A stretch of DNA of 64,000 nucleotides from contig NC_039253.1 in NCBI RefSeq assembly GCF_003368295.1, forward strand, positions 6,904,193 to 6,968,192. Reading direction: 5' to 3'. The stretch is from Carassius auratus. Taxonomy: Eukaryota; Chordata; Actinopteri; Cypriniformes; Cyprinidae. Below are positions 25,150 to 37,261 of the stretch, piece by piece (the first letter of the stretch is position 1; the number at the start of each line of letters is the position of its first letter). Below the pieces are notes generated by a model that saw nothing but the letters and a program-made list of their open reading frames with translations, made no database searches and was not told where the DNA came from. Position numbers and translations under genes: made by a program.

Positions 25150-26231
25150 AAGCCTGTTTGTGTACATGTGATGCCTGACTACTTTCATCTGGCTTGTACA
25201 TAATGTGAAATGTTTAGTTTTTTTTTTTACTGTCGATTCCCCAAGAAGGACAAAGCCAAATCTGTTCATAGCTCCCTGAACTCTCTTTATGTGGTTTCTG
25301 TTCAGCTAATTGTTAAACCCCTCTCACATATCCAAAGCAAATGTATCCTGTCGACATGTCAATGAACTGTTTGAAGATGTCACCTGTCGGTTTGTTTGCA
25401 TGTAAAGCCGCATTGATGCCTTACTGTAGGCCTCTGTTTCGAACTGTGCCACAGTAAAACAGAGAACGTGTGTGTGTCTATTGGTTCTTCGCATTTTTAA
25501 AAGTGATCAGGCTCATCATTTGAATACTAGCGAGCTACTACACACTTCTTTAAGAGTACCAATATTCCTGTCGCATGTTTGCCATGCTGTAACATGGCCT
25601 GACACTGGTGGACGCTCCAATGGCATATTTATAAGAAAAACATAAATGACGTATTTATGGTTCTCCTAGCGAGCCATGTCATGGAACGCACGCTCTCATG
25701 CCTGCTTCCCTGTGGTCTGGAGTGATCGTTGTAATGACAGTCGTTCTTGTCATTATCAGGCAGAGAGGACGTTGAGGCTGAGGTGTGAGTGATCGCAATA
25801 CGGAATCAGGCCCAGTGTGGAAGAACGAGCCGAATGTATTGTTTGGTGACTACAACAAATCTGGACACCCGAATCTGGACTCCTCCAGAGCACTCACAAT
25901 CTGTGCAGTTCCTATGCATCTTTTTTTGTTTTGCAATACATTCAGCACATCAAACCTTTAAAAACTCCAGCCAGCAAGCCATTCGAAATTCATAATCACA
26001 TTTTTTCCCTCAGTCATGTGTAATCTACACGAGCATGTACAGATATCTTCCACTAAGGAAACTGATGTAAGTTTTATTGTACAGGTTAATGCTCTGAGAA
26101 TTAAACAGTTGTCACAGGACGAAGGTTGTCTGCTGCTTTTAGTTTCTATTAAATACAAGATCAGAGTGTGGAAAGCTTAACCAGCAGGGGGCGCAATAGG
26201 ATCTCAAATGGAGGTTTAACTGAACCTATTG
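24638..26231. other. intergenic stretch between slc45a1 and the prothymosin gene
   Basis: No coding frame or RNA gene could be supported. It includes short TG and GA runs at about 25113-25148. Base composition is mixed and mostly non-repetitive; it could hold regulatory sequence, but nothing specific was recognised. Confidence 0.45.
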
Positions 26232-26898
26232 AAGGAATAGTTCACCCAGAAATGAAAATTTGATACACATTTTACTCAGGCTATGCAAGATATTGTTGAG
26301 GCTGTTTCTTCTTCAGAACAGATTTGGAGAAATGTAGCATCACGTCACTTGCTCAGCTATGGATCCTCGGTAGTGAATGGGTGCCGTCAGAATGAGAGTC
26401 AAACAGCTGATAAAAACACCCAAATAATCCACATGACTCCAGTCCATCACTTAACATCTTGAGAAAACAAAAGCAGCATATTTATAAGAAACAGATCCAT
26501 CATTAAAGCCATCACTTAAGTCCACAATCCAAATAACCCCCACAACCGCCCAAGAAAAGAAGGTATCTCCCTATTGGCCTCTCACTTCAAAATTCACTCA
26601 GTGTGTTTTTAAACAGTGATTGATCTGCGTATTTATTAATTATAAACAAGACATTATTTGATGGACTGGAGTAGTGTGGTTTATTGTAGTGTCTTTATCA
26701 GATGTTTGGACTCTCATTCTGACGGCACCCATTCACTGCAGATGATCCATTGGTGAGCAAGTGATGTAATCCTACATTTCTCCACATCGGTTTCCATTAA
26801 ATAAAAAAAAAAATATATATATATATATCTACATCTTGGTTGGCTTGAGGGTGACTAAAACTTTAAGCAACTTTCCATTTTTGGGTGAAGTATTCCTT
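26232..26898. mobile_element. foldback transposon with long arms
   Basis: AAGGAATAGTTCACCC at the left and (inverted) AAGGAATACTTCACCC at the right. The arms extend inward over about 300 bp: GAATGGGTGCCGTCAGAATG on the left is mirrored by CATTCTGACGGCACCCATTC on the right. The centre (about 26570-26640) is unpaired. No transposase frame. Confidence 0.8.
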
Positions 26899-27008
26899 TA
26901 CCCATTTCTCAAGAAGCCGTTTTACTTTTTGCCTAAATTTGAGTTCCAGTTAAAGTCAGTCCTCTTGCACATACTTGGTGCATGTCCAGTCTTGTTTCAA
27001 ACAGCTCA

Positions 27009-27044
<36 letters not shown>

Positions 27045-27094
27045 GCAACCCCTCATCACAAGGTTAAGAAAAGACACAAGAGGCACTGGTTTTA

Positions 27095-27876
27095 AAAAGA
27101 CAAGACTGTGTTTTTATTTATAATCCTGAACCAAACTATACAAAGCAGTGGTCAAAAAGCAACCAAAACACACACAAAAAAAAGTTTCGCTTGAAAGGAC
27201 TGAAAGAACACCAGTACCAGCATACAGTTCTGTTATAGATTGTTTTTTTGATTCTGCACTTCCCATATAAAACACAATGATAAAACAAAACCCCCCAAAC
27301 TGTACATTAGGATAGAAAGATGCAATCCTTTTAAATGCATATGGAACAAAAGACCTTCAAGATTTAAAAAGGGGTTAATTAACATGTTAAGAGGGCGGCT
27401 ATGTGTTGACTAAGGACCCCCTCTCATTCATATGAGCCATCTGTTATGTTAACTGATCTGCCAAAGCGAGGGATTAACTTCTAGCAGCACAACCAGGTTA
27501 AACAGTCTATTAGCCCCTGCTTAAAACTCATCTTTGGTCTTTAGTGGATCGGAAAAATGTCACCCATGAAAATGACAGAACCTTAGGCTTTCAGTTGCTT
27601 GTGTGTACATCTGCTGGTCAAATAACAGAGTAGAATGTGTGCTTGTTAAACGTTTGCTAAAATAAACATTGTTTCTTTTAATACAGGGTTCTAATGTTGG
27701 TCCTACACCAATAAATAAGGTCTTACAAAAGGGGACAGAGTCATGATGTTATGGGCCTCAGTGCAATAAAAAGATCTTGTGGCGGCAAAAAGAAGGTGTG
27801 TAATATACAGGAAAGCACAAACTCTACTAGGTCAAACTGACCATACAGACAGAGCTACTGAAGAGCGGCGAGAGCT
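27095..27876 (-). terminator. 3' UTR and poly(A) signal of the prothymosin gene
   Basis: About 780 nt without an open frame follow the stop codon on the minus strand. A poly(A) signal (AATAAA on the minus strand, 27118-27113) sits near the distal end, just before a simple poly-A/T tract (27009-27041). The end point is approximate. A long 3' UTR is usual for ptma genes. Confidence 0.5.
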
Positions 27877-29885
27877 TTAGGCTTTGACCTCAGCCTCTGT
27901 GGAGTCACCGTTCTCTTCGGTCTTCTGTTTCTTTGTTTCGACTGCCTCCTGAAAGCAGACGAGCCAGGATTAGATTTAGGTAAGGATGATGGAAATGTTG
28001 TGAAATGCATCTAACCCCCAAACCCACCTCCTCCTCAGCTGGACGTTTCACGGGTTGCTCGTCTCCCTTTTCTTCAGCGCCGTTCTCCTCCTCCTCCTCC
28101 TCTGCTTCTTCGGCTGTTAAAAGCCAAACGGATTTGTCAAGAACCGGTTTCTGTTCTAGTAAATTATACAATTATGACACAGGCAAAGTCAAACTCACCC
28201 TCCTCGTCATCCCCACCCTCTTCGTCCTCATGGGCTTCCTCTTCTTTGTGTGAAGCACCGTTAGTCTAAAACAGAGAAAGCACCATGAGTGAAACCGATA
28301 CCGTTACATCACCAGATGATTTGGGGATTTTCGAGCAAAGTCAGTGATTAAGTATCATTACGATAAGTTTTTGGGAAGGTCATTTATGTAAAAGCCATGT
28401 GCTGAGAAACCATGTGCACAGCTTCGAAACTGTCTTCTCATAAGACGCATCTGTGTCAGTCAGTTTGAACCCTAAACAAAGAGCAGCGCGATGAAAGAGG
28501 GGGAGGGGGCCTCCAACACCTGCGCGGCGAGCGGGTACTCGGGGACAAAAGCCACAAGGCCTGCTGGGAAATACTCAACGCTTACTGTTCCATTTCCATT
28601 GGCAGGTGCGTCTTCGCTGCCGTTTTCCTTTGCAGCCTCCGCTGCCTCCTCAACCACCTCCTTCTTCTTCTCTTTCAAGTCCTGAAATGAAGCAGACGGT
28701 TATCGGTCAATAAATAAACCCCCTCCAACTACATAAACAATGCAGCGTGAGAGTATCTCATGGGTAGTAAAGGGGAAAGTTTGTTTCCTTGAGTTTCTTC
28801 CCCACCCACGCACACAGATGAGCCACAGACCACACACACCAGCTGGCTGACTGCCTTTTAAAATACATTAAATGGCAAACCAACACGAGGTTCATGAAAA
28901 CCACCTCAGGTTTTGCCTTTAAAACCAGTTTTAGAAGCTACGCCATTATTTTAGTAATGTAATATTTCAAACATGTAGTACGAGCATCACGTAGTAACCT
29001 TCTAAACGTTAATCGCAACTTAATGTGTACCAATATGAAATTATGTCTGAAAAGGTTAAACTGGAGCTGCTATTATGAGGAAAAATGTATCTCGATTTTC
29101 TTTTTTTGTTATGTTGGCAGTGTTTTTCTCTTAAATCTGCACCACAATAGATCTATTATATAGACAATCGATTCGAGTTCACGCCTTTGTGAATTAACTC
29201 TTTTGTTTCGACACACATGCCGAGGTCACTTAAGGTCAATTCGCGCAGTCTTGCCCATTGCCCCTTTTATTCCCCAGTAGGAAACGTGCACGCGCATGCG
29301 CGCTCACGTGCCGGGTCGGAAACAAAAGGAGGCTGAGCGCGCGCCAAGACAACGTGCTCGAGAGACTGGCGCGAACGACCACAGCACGCAGCGGAGATAT
29401 TCCCGCCTATTCGAGCGGCAGAGATCAAGAGCCTTGACTTACATTTACACACACACACATTCAAAGAAAGAAAGAAAAAAGTGTGGCAGATGGTTCACTA
29501 ATTTACCCCCCCCCCTCCATTCAACGTTAATAAGACATGATTATATGGGAATATAATGTCGAATTCAGTCCTCAAAGAGGTTGTTATGACTTATTTTTTA
29601 TTGGAATGTGCGTAAAGGTTTTCCGTTTAATCTTTCATTTAAACAAGATCGGCGCGAACTGTGAATTAACGGAAAAAAAACCATGCTGATATTCGAAGAA
29701 TACCGTTTTAACATTTTCTCGATAGGAATAATATTTATCGCTGATAAAACCTCTCACTGGCTGATCGCTTATTCTTTATTTAATTACCAGTAAGATATAA
29801 TTTCTTCAAATTCAATTTTTTCGAGCAAACTTACCTTTGCGGTGACCTCGGGGGTGGTAGTCGTATCAACAGCGGTATCAGCCAT
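27877..29885 (-). CDS. ptma: prothymosin-alpha family protein (5 coding exons)
   Basis: Minus-strand coding exons: 29885-29835, 28681-28586, 28265-28199, 28113-28028, 27948-27877 (stop TAA 27879-27877). They join to 372 nt, 123 aa. Prothymosin alpha is a small, highly acidic, disordered nuclear protein that binds linker histones and influences chromatin, proliferation and cell death (family knowledge). Seen here: N-terminus MADTAVDT, as in PTMA; the family box KDLKEKKKEVVEEA (residues 17-30); APANGN (about 42-47), as in PTMA; a glutamate-rich middle; and the basic TKKQKT nuclear-localisation element (about 105-110) near the C-terminus. The GAEEKGDEQPVKRPAEEE part and the neutral tail after TKKQKT depart from vertebrate PTMA, which ends in acidic residues, and recall parathymosin. 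It is therefore a ptma-like paralogue rather than a certain one-to-one orthologue. The exon 1 donor (AAG/gtaagt) after 17 codons fits the usual ptma structure. Confidence 0.9.
29280..29430. promoter_or_regulatory. CpG-rich block in prothymosin intron 1 with NRF1-type palindrome and E-box
   Basis: This GC-rich block stands out inside the AT-rich first intron. It contains the self-complementary 12-mer CGCGCATGCGCG (29291-29302), which fits the NRF1 core GCGCATGCGC, and a CACGTG E-box three bases later (29305-29310). A role as internal promoter or enhancer is inference. Confidence 0.4.
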
Positions 29886-30110
29886 GGTGTTTAATAGAGA
29901 TGTTTTAAAGAAAAATGTCCGAGAGAAGCGTTAGAAGCAGTGGATGAGGTAGGACACGGTCAGACGCGAGGAAGAAGAGTGAATCAAAACTGACTGAACC
30001 TGAGAACTGAAAGGCGCGTTGAGAGCAGCGCCAACCTCGCTGACATCTGATTGGACAAGAGCGTGCTAACGTGAATCCGTTCTACGATATGATTGGAGAG
30101 ACCGCTGTCA
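29886..30110 (-). promoter_or_regulatory. 5' UTR and promoter of the prothymosin gene
   Basis: Upstream of the minus-strand start codon the sequence turns GC-rich and carries two inverted CCAAT boxes (ATTGG on the plus strand at 30050-30054 and 30092-30096), about 165 and 207 nt from the ATG. Paired CCAAT boxes close to a CpG-rich start are typical of strongly expressed, growth-related promoters. The transcription start cannot be placed from sequence. Confidence 0.5.
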
Positions 30111-31528
30111 ATTGTTTTATAAAGACCCGCCCCTTCACCCGCCCCACTTGTCTTGTTCTACTGGTGGAATATTTAATTTCACCCTCTACCCGGTCTTTTA
30201 AAAATGCTGTTATGAGTAGGCCTATTATTCAAAAAAGGCCAGGAAGAATTTAAGCTATTCTGGTGACTTAAATATACATTTCTGACAACATTTTTGTTTG
30301 TTTGTGTTGGCGCCTTATCTCTTTGTGTAAATTTTAAGAGATTGCTCATTGAGTGATTTATTTTTCTTCCACTTTTGAGGAACAACTGGTATGTTTGTGT
30401 GTTATATTTGGTTTTAATTGCCATTATTTCCTATTCTATTTGAAAACTGCAAATCGTTCACTATTTCCCCTGACCTTTTTTTTCGGACGTCATCTCTTGA
30501 TAACTGTTTTGTGTGGTTGGAACCTGCCTCCAAGTCTGCAAGAGATAAATTTAAGCTTCTTTGGGGGCTTTGTTTACAGCCACGGTTTCATTAGCATGTT
30601 GTATTCAGAGGCCATTGTGTCCCAGATGGAGACGCACAGGCAGCTGTTTCATTCATAATGAGAAGTCACACTAAGATGCTAACATGACCATTCCACACCA
30701 GCAAACATCTCAGCACAGATAACCAACTGATTTATGGCTTGGAAGATAAGCTATACGTTCATTCCTGCTTCTCTGTAACACAAAGACTAGCCTACCTGTT
30801 GCACAAGGAACAGATTACGCCTGTAGTTAATAATGTTCACCACCTCCCCCTTCAAGAGGTCAAAACCTCGCTCACATCTGTGACTCCTCAAAGGAAGGAA
30901 GTACTCTAGTATACTAAACTATAAATGATATTCTTTCCTAGTAAACAAAATATATTTTTAGTCAAAAGTTTTTCCTCAGGGCTTTCCTTTGCGCACACTG
31001 AGATAAAGACTCCCCTCCCCGTCTGAATCTCATCAGATCTGCTTTACTGTGTTAACAAAGCCCACTTGGTGGTCACAGATGGTGTGGGCCTGTGAGGGGT
31101 CAGCATGTAGTCTTTGTTTTATCAGATGGAGCATTATGCAGTACTAGACCATTGATTTAAACCTCAGCTTTGACTCCCATGTAATTGAGAAGCTGAAAAC
31201 AGTGATTTGGAGACTAAAGCTTTATTCAGACTAGTTTTTCTTAAGGAGCTGAGGTAAATTTGTGTTTTGCAGGTGAACTTTTTTAAAACTTGGGTACAAA
31301 CAATTTTGACACAAAGTACAGTCTCCTTTTCAGGAGGAACATCGCTTTTTGCTGCTATAACGTTTTCAAAATCTTTCATATTTATTTTGAAATTTGGCTA
31401 ATTTTCTTGCTGTGTAAATCTTGTGAATTTATGCCTGGTTCGCTTCATTTTGAATTAGGCATTCTGGGTAAAATAATGGTTTCCCATAATATAAAAAAAA
31501 GGTTCCAAAATGGAGTGTTTAGTGGTTC
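30111..31528. other. intergenic stretch upstream of the prothymosin promoter
   Basis: No gene supported. Unique, moderately GC-rich blocks at about 30540-30670 and 31040-31135 lack repeats and open frames and could be conserved regulatory sequence; that is only an impression. Confidence 0.4.
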
Positions 31529-31749
31529 CACTCTTAAAAATAAACATTATTTGCATTTATGGTTTCATGAAGAAACATCGTCCATGGAACTTTTCCATTA
31601 GACAAAATATTTTTAGATTAATAAATTGTGCTTCAGACTAAGAAAACATGGAATGTTTAATGTGTCATTTAATGAATGGTTCTTTGATGTTCTTTTATGG
31701 CATCAGTGCAAAAATAACTTTTATTTTCACATTAATTTTTTAAGAGTAG
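31529..31749. mobile_element. MITE with 'CACTCTTAAAAA' ends
   Basis: CACTCTTAAAAATAAA on the left is mirrored by TTTTTTAAGAGTA on the right. The inside is a degenerate 'GGTTCTTTGATGTTC' palindrome typical of cyprinid elements. A one-ended relative is at 12475. Confidence 0.7.
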
Positions 31750-32686
31750 CCTATAGAACAATTTTTGGTTCCCCAAATAAGCTTTCAGTAAACAATCCTT
31801 TGTAAAAAGATTTACTCTTTGTGTAAAGAACAAACGAAAGAACATTATAAAATACAGTTTTCATTATAATAGCAGATTTTGAAGCTGAAGCAAAGCAATG
31901 TTTTAAAACCGCCATATTCTTAACAAGTAAAAAAAAAAGAAAGAAACCCCAGATCATAAGCCCATCTGCATCAGTAGCCTACAAGAAATAAGATTAATAG
32001 CAGTGCCACTCAAAAAATGAATCCCGCCAAAACAGTGCTTAAGAAGGAAAACACAAATCTTTAGATTGAAGAGTGGATGTAATTAGTCCCCAAGATGAAA
32101 CTGTTATATATATTCATAATCTGAGGAGGTCTTAAAAGCTTGCGCTCGGATTAGTTTGGAGTTTGGCAGTTTGTCAGAGTGGGTGGAGAGACAGAGATTG
32201 ACAGAAAATGTATTCAATCTTATGTTTGAGCTTGGATGTAAACTCAGTGGAACACATGCATATAGAGGTTCTTTCATTGGGGAAATGAAGACCATATGTA
32301 GCACACACACTGAAACAGCCGTCTGCTGCTGGAAGCCCACTATGTGTCTGCCGTATAAATCCAGACAAGTAACAGACTTTTTTTTTTTTTTTTAAGAAAA
32401 CCCTTCTTGTCCTAGTATTACTCATTCCCTGCAACTGGAAAATGGGAGTGAATCTTTGTTAGGTCATTTCCTGTCATTTTTTTTCCCTGCTAGTAGACCC
32501 ACAGCCTGCCTATGAGCTGGATTTGTTTCCATGGATACTGGAACAATTCCAAGGATTGCCTGCTGGTTTTTAGTGCGCTCTTTGATGAAGGGAAGCCTCG
32601 GAATAACCAGATATGGGAAGAAGAAGAAAAGAGCCAACACGTTCCTGTAATCCTCACATCTTCTTTCATGCAGTACAACTAGTTAC

Positions 32687-32687
<1 letters not shown>
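31750..32687. other. intergenic stretch, nothing recognised
   Basis: No supported coding frame. Unique sequence at about 32110-32350 and 32480-32660 shows no repeat features. Confidence 0.4.
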
Positions 32688-32742
<55 letters not shown>

Positions 32743-32798
32743 TCCTGGGATATCAAAAGGGCATAGTAACACTGAAAAAAAAAAAACAAAAAAAAAAA

Positions 32799-32831
<33 letters not shown>
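32688..32831. repeat. (TTTC)n, A-rich and (TA)n microsatellites
   Basis: TTTC tetranucleotides at 32688-32744, an A-rich tract at 32775-32800 and TA at 32803-32831. Confidence 0.95.
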
Positions 32832-32834
<3 letters not shown>

Positions 32835-33088
32835 TATTTTTTAAGTTTAAATAATTATTATGTTAAAATTGTTTCTACACACCATACTTTCAGTGCAACA
32901 GCAAATAAAGATCTGAGAGGAAATCAAAATGCACATAATTTTAATTCTTAATGTATGTTCCCTATTGGCCAAAGTTTTTCAGTGCATGTCACTCTGCCTC
33001 CTAAATGCATTTCACCTCACATCAGAAATCCCTCTTACTTCTCAACCTCTTGGAAACCTTCTGGCTTGACAATTCAGTTGGCTCCCGA

Positions 33089-33390
33089 TTAAAGGAGACC
33101 TATTATGCCCCTTTTTACAATATGTTATATAAGTCTCAGGTGTCCCCAGAATGTGTCTGTAAAGTTTTAGCTCAAAACACCCCACAGATCATTTATTATA
33201 TCATTCTGAAAATGCCTATTTTGAGTTGAAGCAGAAACACTGTTTTCGTGCACGTCTCTTTAAATGCAAATGAGTTGCTGCTCCATGCCCCCTTTTCAAG
33301 AATAGGGCTGTGCCTTTACAGCTCCTTCCTCCGATACTCTGCTAAAACATCTGTTTGGTTTTGATTATCATGTCTTTTGCACTGGAATCA

Positions 33391-33427
<37 letters not shown>

Positions 33428-34077
33428 CCAAACATTTCTGCACATGCACTAGCAGTTTAACAAATCACAACACACTGGTCCAGCTAACCAATCAAAGCCC
33501 ATTGTGTATTTATGAGGGAGGGGCTTCTTAAATCAACCACCCCAAATCCGAAGCATGGGCATAGAAAACGGCTGTCACTTGGTGTGTGAGTACTAAACTA
33601 TGTCTTATAGTGCATAAAAAGTCAAATACACAAAAGTTTATGTTTATAAAAACGGTTATGTCTGTGCAGGTAAACAGCTGGGAAAGAAATCACATGTTTA
33701 TATTAGACCTGTGCAGCTGCCACAGCGTAATATATAGTAAATAAATCAATACATCACTGCTCTCTTGTCTGCTCGGTGGCTTGGACTCTAAACAATGTTC
33801 TGTGCAGCCAAAGACAGTTCGCATGCTTTGTTCGAACTGCTATACCACTGTCGCTTGCGAAAACACAATGGCGGTGCTGTGGGTGGAAAATTGCAGATTA
33901 AGGGCCAATAATATTATAATAAGAATTATTAAAATTATGAGTGGAGTGAATATGAGCAGCTCATTACCAAAACAAAGAGACTAAGTTATCCTTTTGGGTT
34001 GGTAGATGCACCAGAGATCCGATGACAGTCCTTAAACATGAAAAAAAAAAATAATAATAATGTAATGTCCCCTTTAA
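33089..34077. mobile_element. TTAA-flanked MITE with 'AGGAGACCTATTATG' end
   Basis: TTAA at 33089-33092 precedes AGGAGACCTATTATGCCCC; the right end ATGTCCCCT is followed by TTAA (34074-34077). Inside are a 34-T tract (about 33391-33423) and AACCAATCAAAGCCCATTG. It is about 0.98 kb without a transposase frame. Confidence 0.65.
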
Positions 34078-34189
34078 TAGTCCCACCTACATTTTTTGAT
34101 TTGAATATCATCTTTCAACTTAGATTTTAAATATAAAATGGTATGTGAATGGCATTTTAGTACAGCTGATGCACTACTATCTTTAATAT

Positions 34190-34620
34190 TCAAAGCTGCT
34201 ATTTATAGTTCCTCCATGAGATTGTACAGGGATTCGTTGTAAGCAAATCATCAACTCTTATCGAGTCAGCAGTGACATAGTTGCACATAATTAAACTTCA
34301 GCTTTCCTGGTGACCTCAGATAACCCCATATGTCTGTGGTTGCTATGGAGACCTGTGTCAAAAGTTTAACTTCCCCTTTGGTCAGTGAGGGAAGTAATTT
34401 GCAGATGCACCTGAATTTTCGAGACAAAGGGCTGCAACCTGACCCTTGGAATTTCCGGGCTTTTAGGGGAGTTTGAGGAGGAGTTTGTCAATGATCAGGG
34501 GTCAGGATTAGGGAAGAAAAGGTCACCATAATTGGAGAAATCAGAGGGAGTGCTTGGTGTTCCAACAGTGTGCTTTTGTCTTGAACAGCGGTAACCCTTA
34601 ACACTGAAAATCAGCCACAT
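34190..34620. promoter_or_regulatory. unique block with RFX-like site, possible conserved element
   Basis: A repeat-free, moderately GC-rich block between repeats, without open frames. It contains GGTTGCTATGGAGACC (34338-34353), close to the RFX X-box consensus GTTGCCATGGCAAC. Enhancer function is a guess. Confidence 0.3.
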
Positions 34621-34896
34621 GTATGCTGAAGAAAATGGTGTAGAAACAATTTTCACTCAGAAATTGCTAGTAAATTTCACTTTTTTATTGTATAGAAAGC
34701 AACTGTAGCAAAGTGTCTTAAACAGACAGTTTTGCATCAGCACATAAAGGCAACTATTTTTACAAAACAATAATTGAATTCCTATTTTATAAGTTGCTTT
34801 TGCTAGATTGCAGAATTGTTAATATGATTTTAATAGACACTGAAAAGGTAAGTTTTGCAAAGCCTCATGCATTAAAAAAAAAAAAAAAATAATAAT

Positions 34897-34900
<4 letters not shown>

Positions 34901-34973
<73 letters not shown>
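34901..34973. repeat. (TA)n microsatellite
   Basis: About 73 bp of TA preceded by A and TAA repeats. Confidence 0.95.
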
Positions 34974-34976
<3 letters not shown>

Positions 34977-35584
34977 CAGTTCAGACTATTATTGACAATG
35001 AACAACATTTATATCCTGCAAAATCTGCACAAAATCATTTAAAACCAGACATGGTCACATTTAACCTGCACTTTTGTCCCAACAACTTTTATTTGCATCT
35101 CTCATTCAGACTCTGTGTGCACACTGTAAAACTCCAGGGTCAGTCTTTTGTGTCCTCTATCCAAGCACAGACTTTCTAAGAGGGGATGATGCTGTGGAAT
35201 GTTGCCAATCTGGCCCCCGTCCTGAATAGTGATGCTCAATGAGGCATGCTGGGTACTCCGGTAAGTGTGTCCACTGCACTGGCTGTTAGCATAACAAAGA
35301 CTATATATGAGATGAAGATGAATGAATTACAGGACTAGGGCAGTTCAAGTGGGATTTTTTTTAACAGACTGATCATAGTAGCACGGCTCTTATCAACAAC
35401 CTACAAAATTTGAGGAATCATTAATTAATCATTTATCAATATTTTGGATCAGGTGCTGTTCAAATGACAAAACATATGGAACTGGGGAAACAAATGTAGA
35501 ATAATTACAATATTTAATGTTTCCTATGCTAAACAAGACTGCAGTAAAATATTGTAAAATATTATTGGGTTTTAAAAAATAAAT

Positions 35585-35993
35585 TTTCTATATGAATATA
35601 TTTTCAAATGTAATTTATTCCTGTGATGCAATGCTGAATTTTCAGCATTATTACTCCAGTCTTCAGTGTCACATGATCTTTCAGAATTCTAGAATTCTAA
35701 AATACTGATTTGCTGCTAAAAAAAACCCATTTTATTTCAAAGGTCGCATAGAATCTATCAAAAGTCGGAGTAAATAATTTTATAATGAAACAAAAACAAA
35801 AATCTGTTTCAAATAAACACCATTCTTTTGAACTTTATTCTCATCAAAAAAAAAAAAAAAAGAATTAAATAATTTGATCATTACAATTATTTCTGAAGGA
35901 ACGTGTGAGACTGAAGAATATCGTAATAGTGCTGAAAATTCGGCTTTGTGTCACAGGAATAAATTACATTTGAAAATATATTCAAATAGAAAA
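35585..35993. repeat. foldback repeat, 'TTCAGCATTATTACTCCAG' family
   Basis: TATTTTCAAATGTAATTTAT with CCTGTGATGCA on the left is mirrored by AATAAATTACATTTGAAAAT on the right. Single-arm relatives lie at 39355-39625 and 42595-42990, all with CAGTGTC(A/G)CA. A very common cyprinid repeat. Confidence 0.65.
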
Positions 35994-37188
35994 CTGTTAG
36001 TTGGAATTGTAATAATATTTCAAAACTTTTAACCAGAAGTCTGTGCATAAGCAATGATACTGAGTAACAATTATTGCTTGCAGTGCAATAAAGTTCTCTC
36101 TGAATGAACTATAAAGTTGCAACTATTTTGAGTTGATGACATACATTTTACCAGCGCTGCTGCATTACAGAGACTTGATTGCTCCTGTTTCTAGTGGAAA
36201 TTTCCATTCTTTCACCACAGGGAGGGTCTTCTACACAGTTCCCTCCCTTAATTCCTCATTACCTGTGATGATCATTAAGATGTGGCTGTGCTTCACACAT
36301 ATTGAAGAGGATGATCTCATAACCAAAGCCACTCCTGGCTAGGATGTTTTCCAGCAGTCTGCAGGTTTTAGCAGGTCGCAGTCGAAATGAAGGCGGTCTG
36401 AAACCAAATCCTCATGTTCCTACATGTGCACGTCTAATGTATGTTCAACTCCTAATGTTTTACAGTGTCTGCGTCCCTCAATGTCACTGGATATTATAAC
36501 AGTTTTAAGAAGTAACCAATCAGGTTTCATTCTCCCGGATCTGTACGGTAGCTTTCATTTGCAGCAGATGATTAAACAAATGACCAATAATCCAGATGGC
36601 AAATTAGCATTTCCCTCTTCAAGCTGCAGCTGACATTTCTTCCATTGGATTTGATTTGGGATGCATGCGAGTTCAAACATACAATGAGATATTCATACCA
36701 ATTAAATTGTCTGCAAGATCTGCAAGAAATGTAGTTTTCCAGAGAAACACTGGCAGATGCAGAGTTGAGCTAATCTCAAACGCAACCCACAAGAGCTGCC
36801 ATATACACATTAGTTTTAAAGGACAAAGAAGTCTTTATACACAGCCGGAGCTGCTCAGAAGTTATTGCACAGTGTGCAACCATCACATACAGTACCACAT
36901 TAAACCGTTTCATCAGTCCCTTATAAAGCCATGCTGCAAGGTTAATAGTTAAACTAGATTTTCTGAAAACAAAAACTAAATGTGAGCAGCGTGTGTTTAA
37001 ACAGTTTGAATGGATAAATCGCTCCAAAAAAAGGGATATGTTCAGTGTTATTTTAGTATCATTTATATCGTTATATTTATTAGTATTTAAAAATATGTAT
37101 ATATTTCTATAGTTGTATTATTTTTTAAGCATTTCTGTATATTGTATTTAATATTTATTTCAGTTTTTTTATAACTTTATTATAAAAC

Positions 37189-37189
<1 letters not shown>
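35994..37189. other. intergenic stretch, nothing recognised
   Basis: Mostly unique sequence at 36120-36960, no supported frame or RNA gene. The open frames present are short and look random. Confidence 0.4.

Positions 37190-37259
<70 letters not shown>
37190..37259. repeat. (TA)n microsatellite
   Basis: About 70 bp of TA. Confidence 0.95.

Positions 37260-37261
<2 letters not shown>

Noticed and set aside
28005..28253. Plus-strand serine-rich frame over the prothymosin exons
   Set aside because: Serine run is the complement of the GAG glutamate codons on the minus strand.
30116..30126. TATA-like TTTATAAA as prothymosin TATA box
   Set aside because: It lies upstream of, not downstream of, both CCAAT boxes relative to the gene, which is the wrong order for a TATA box of this promoter.
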